From Methanothrix harundinacea 6Ac (GTDB lineage Archaea; Halobacteriota; Methanosarcinia; Methanotrichales; Methanotrichaceae): a DNA stretch of 64,000 nt. Under the pieces are notes generated by a model. The model did not search any database and was not told where the DNA came from. It saw only the letters and a program-made list of their open reading frames with translations. Made by a program: the position numbers and the translations under genes. Of the stretch, positions 61,483 to 64,000 are shown one piece after another (the first letter of the stretch is position 1; the number at the start of each line of letters is the position of its first letter). Location: positions 1,302,001 to 1,366,000 of the forward strand of contig NC_017527.1 of the NCBI RefSeq assembly GCF_000235565.1. Direction: 5' to 3'.

Positions 61483-62160
61483 ATGACCTGCGAACATCCC
61501 GTCGTTTCGGATGAAGATGACCGCGCCGAAGGGGCTAGGAGGGAGGAGAGGGGAGGGGGGAGGGCGGATGAAGCGGGAAGGTGGCCTCCGTTGAGGGGGG
61601 AGTACAGCCTCGGCGACCCCGGCTCGAGGATCGCGGTGGTGACCCTGGCGAGCAGCCTCCGGGCTCCGGGGGCGGCGATCTGGGGCCCCTGCAAGACTGA
61701 GAACCTGGGGGTCGAGAAGGTCGTCGGAAATCTCATCTCGAACTCCGAGATCCGGTTCCTCCTGGTCTGCGGAGAGGAGTCGAAGGGGCACCTCCCCGGC
61801 GACTCCATCGTCGCCCTCCACAGAAACGGGATCGACAAAGATGGGAGGATCGTGGGGTCGAGGGGAGCGATCCCCTTCATCGAGAACCTGTCGCCGGAGG
61901 CGATCGACCGGTTCCAGCGGCAGGTGGAGGTGATCGACCGGATCGGCCTCGTCGACGAGGATGAGATCGAGAGGATCGTCCGGGAGCATCGGTCCCTATC
62001 GGAGCCCTTCCCCGAGCCGCCGATGGAGGTGGTGAAGCGGAGGGCGAGGCGGGCGATGGACGAGGCCTCCTCGGGAGACGCCGTCTTCGGCAATGGGGTA
62101 TACCTCGACGCCTCGGCGTGGCTGGTGGCGGAGGCGGGAGATGGAGCCCCACGAACCTAG
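61483..62160 (+). CDS. Stand-alone MtrA-like corrinoid protein (no membrane anchor)
   Basis: The 225-residue protein matches the cytoplasmic domain of methyltransferase subunit Mtr[39 protein letters not shown] with the cobalt-ligand histidine (about residue 103), and [19 protein letters not shown]. MtrA of the energy-conserving Mtr complex ends in a membrane helix, but here the tail ([19 protein letters not shown]) is not a helix of that kind. No other mtr gene is near. Soluble paralogs may shuttle methyl groups with other partners; that role is inferred. The first 35 residues are acidic and variable. Confidence 0.88.
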   Translation: MTCEHPVVSDEDDRAEGARREERGGGRADEAGRWPPLRGEYSLGDPGSRIAVVTLASSLRAPGAAIWGPCKTENLGVEKVVGNLISNSEIRFLLVCGEESKGHLPGDSIVALHRNGIDKDGRIVGSRGAIPFIENLSPEAIDRFQRQVEVIDRIGLVDEDEIERIVREHRSLSEPFPEPPMEVVKRRARRAMDEASSGDAVFGNGVYLDASAWLVAEAGDGAPRT

Positions 62161-62313
62161 ATCGGAGGCTCCGGATGGTGGCGGGCGGCCGATAGCCCCG
62201 TCGGGCGGGGAAAGAGGCTTTTATAATATGGGTACAGACCGGATCTGTTTGAAGGATGCCGGAGGAGAAGTGGATGAGAAGGACTGAGGCAGGGCCACGG
62301 AGGGGCGAGCAGG

Positions 62314-63099
62314 ATGGGAGAAGACAGGTTTGCTGAGGGCATCTTCCTGATGCACACGGACAGGTTCGAGGAGGCGGTGGAGTTCTTCAGGGAGATCGTC
62401 GAGGCCGACCCCTCCGACGTCGAGGGGTGGTACAAGCTGGCGGTGGCGTACCTGGGGGCGGGGAGGCTCGATGAGGGGCGAGCCAGCGCCGAGCGGGCCT
62501 TCGACCTCCGCCCCGAGGACCCGGAGATCCTCGACCTCCTCGGGGGGATATCCTCCCTCAAGAACGACGACGAGGGGGCCCTGGAGTACTTCGATAGGGC
62601 GATCGCAGCGAAGCCCGACCACCTGCGGGGCTGGATCTCGAAGATCATGACCTTGCGGAACCTCGACCGGGTCGAGGAGGCGAAGGAGGCATATCGGCAG
62701 GGCGTCGGCGTAGCCCTGACCCTCCGGGACCCCGAGGAGTGGAACGACCTGGCGGGGGCGATCTTCGACCGGGGGGACTGGCAGGCGACGATCGAGTTCC
62801 TCGACTTCCTCCTGGATCTGGAGCCGGAGGAGCCGAGCTACAAGTTCAACAAGCTCGGCCCCCTCTCCAAGCTGAAGAGGTACGACGCCGTCGCCGAACT
62901 CGCCGAGGAGCTCGTCGAGGCGATGCCCGACTTCGTCCCCGGCTGGATGGTGAGGGGGATCGCCCTCATCGGCCTGGAGAGGTACGATGAGGCGGTGGAG
63001 TCCTTCGACCGGGCGATCCTCCTGGACCCCACCGGCAATGAGGCTCGGGAGATGAAGAAGAGAACCCTGGAGTACCTTAAAGAGGCGAAAGGGGGGTGA
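62314..63099 (+). CDS. TPR-repeat protein (261 aa)
   Basis: About six tetratricopeptide repeats fill the protein: DRFEEAVEFFREIVEADP, GRLDEGRASAERAFDLRP, DEGALEYFDRAIAAKP, GDWQATIEFLDFLLDLEP and RYDEAVESFDRAILLDP. There is no signal peptide or catalytic domain. TATA-like TTTTATAATATGG at about 62220 is the likely promoter. It probably acts as a binding scaffold; the partner is unknown. Confidence 0.85.
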   Translation: MGEDRFAEGIFLMHTDRFEEAVEFFREIVEADPSDVEGWYKLAVAYLGAGRLDEGRASAERAFDLRPEDPEILDLLGGISSLKNDDEGALEYFDRAIAAKPDHLRGWISKIMTLRNLDRVEEAKEAYRQGVGVALTLRDPEEWNDLAGAIFDRGDWQATIEFLDFLLDLEPEEPSYKFNKLGPLSKLKRYDAVAELAEELVEAMPDFVPGWMVRGIALIGLERYDEAVESFDRAILLDPTGNEAREMKKRTLEYLKEAKGG

Positions 63100-63163
63100 G
63101 GCTGGGAGGCGGTAAACCCCTCCTTTCCACCTCTCCCCTGAAAGAATCTCCGACCCGGCAGCC

Positions 63164-64000
63164 ATGACGAGACAGGCTCAATCTTCTGATCCACCTACAA
63201 AGCCAGAGTTTGCCATCGCCTCCGACTTCGAGCCGAAGGGCTCCCAGCCCGAGGCGATCGATAAGCTCGTCAGCGGCCTCGAATCCGGCCAGCGCCTCCA
63301 GACCCTCCTCGGAGTCACAGGCTCGGGGAAGACCTACACCGTCGCCAAGGTCATCGACGCCGTCAAGAAGCCGACCCTGGTCATCGCCCATAACAAGACC
63401 CTGGCGGCCCAGCTCTATAACGAGTTCCGGGAGTTCTTCCCCGAGAACCGGGTCGAGTACTTCGTCTCCTATTACGACTACTACCAGCCCGAGTCCTACA
63501 TCCCCGCCAAAGACCAGTACATCGAGAAGGACTCCTCCATCAACCCCAAGATCGAGCAGATGCGGCTTGCGGCGACCGCCTCCCTCCTGTCGCGAAATGA
63601 CGTCATCGTCGTCGCCTCCGTCTCCTGCATCTACGGTTTGGGTAACCCCGAGAACTTCATGAAGATGGGCTTTGAGCTGAAGGTCGGCGACCGCGTATCC
63701 CGCCGGGAGATCCTGGAGCGGCTCGTAGCGAGCCAGTACGAGAGAAACGAGATGGAGCTTGCGCCGGGCCGGTTTCGGGCCAAGGGGGAGACGATCGACC
63801 TCGTCCCCGGCTACTTCAACAACATCCTCCGGATCGAGCTCTTCGGCGACGAGGTGGAGCGGATATCCGAGATCGACCGGCAGACCGGCGTCCGTCGCGA
63901 GGATATGAGGTACTTCTACGTCTACCCCGCGAGACACTACGTCATCCCCGAGGAGGAGCAGAAGGGCGCCATCGGGTCGATCCTGGCGGAGCTGGAGGAG
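63164..64000 (+). CDS. uvrB: Excinuclease ABC subunit B, 5' part
   Basis: The frame runs from ATG 63164 to the window edge (279 codons). It contains [35 protein letters not shown] (Walker A), [29 protein letters not shown] and the beta-hairpin region, plus [14 protein letters not shown]. UvrB verifies damage and recruits UvrC in nucleotide excision repair. The system is bacterial in origin and has been acquired by many mesophilic methanogens. Confidence 0.97.
   Translation, partial: MTRQAQSSDPPTKPEFAIASDFEPKGSQPEAIDKLVSGLESGQRLQTLLGVTGSGKTYTVAKVIDAVKKPTLVIAHNKTLAAQLYNEFREFFPENRVEYFVSYYDYYQPESYIPAKDQYIEKDSSINPKIEQMRLAATASLLSRNDVIVVASVSCIYGLGNPENFMKMGFELKVGDRVSRREILERLVASQYERNEMELAPGRFRAKGETIDLVPGYFNNILRIELFGDEVERISEIDRQTGVRREDMRYFYVYPARHYVIPEEEQKGAIGSILAELEE

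Noticed and set aside
63077-63937. Reverse open frame of 286 codons
   Set aside because: It is antisense to uvrB.
1-64000. CRISPR array or cas genes
   Set aside because: No regularly spaced direct repeats with unique spacers and no Cas-like proteins were seen.

Overview
The window looks like the chromosome of a methanogenic archaeon, most plausibly an acetate-using Methanotrichaceae (Methanothrix/Methanosaeta/Methanocrinis type). The lineage call is an inference from gene content, not from a search. Supporting genes are the YcaO/TfuA pair that modifies methyl-coenzyme M reductase, a stand-alone MtrA, a methanofuran-type kinase, the chromatin protein MC1, a thermosome, archaeal L11-L1-L10-L12 with Spt5, an archaeal lipid prenyltransferase, a tRNA-splicing endonuclease, DUF1890/DUF1894 proteins and TATA-box promoters. 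Base composition is GC-rich throughout, except for an AT-rich island at about 1.0-5.4 kb.

Region by region. 1-763 is the 5' part of a cysteine desulfurase gene. 820-6216 holds an AT-rich island with a PHP/SMC-like ATPase and a multi-pass membrane protein. It lies between a decayed copy and an intact copy of a small membrane-protein gene plus tRNA-Pro, and next to a broken YgiQ-type radical SAM remnant. 6.5-13.3 kb carries an iron/corrinoid-type ABC importer (binding protein, permease, ATPase) interrupted by a methyltransferase and a stomatin-like gene, followed by an ABC-2 exporter. 13.4-16.5 kb has a HEAT-repeat protein, a nucleotidyltransferase with a broken HEPN-like partner, and a second copy of the methyltransferase family. 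17.0-23.3 kb is a nickel/peptide-type ABC importer in two transcription units with look-alike promoters, followed by a SagB-type double nitroreductase, an exported rhodanese and a glucan phosphorylase.

29-34 kb is the information-processing core: thermosome, then divergently spt5-L11-L1-L10-L12, with a hairpin upstream of L1 that looks like an autoregulatory site. 34-44 kb holds housekeeping genes: MC1, APS kinase, a divergent GAPDH-like protein, tRNA endonuclease, tRNA-Ala, EF-1beta with a 55-residue zinc-ribbon protein, a methanofuran kinase, a Nudix gene with an apparent frameshift, glutamyl-tRNA synthetase and a UbiA-type prenyltransferase. 44-54 kb has an unusual TrpD-like protein paired with a zinc alcohol dehydrogenase, a D-aminoacyl-tRNA deacylase, a double-HTH regulator, purB with a metallo-beta-lactamase-fold protein, a 5'-nucleotidase and an anion transporter.

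The most interesting block is 55.1-59.4 kb. There ycaO, tfuA, a ubiquitin-like sulfur carrier, an E1-like activating enzyme, DUF1890, DUF1894, a second ubiquitin-like carrier and moaE run in one direction, mostly overlapping or nearly touching. This layout suggests a dedicated sulfur relay for thioamide formation on methyl-coenzyme M reductase, merged with molybdopterin synthase genes. The window ends with a two-RecA-domain ATPase, an HTH regulator, a soluble MtrA paralog, a TPR protein and the start of uvrB.

Two genes (Nudix, E1) show apparent single-base frameshifts. These may be real or may be assembly errors.
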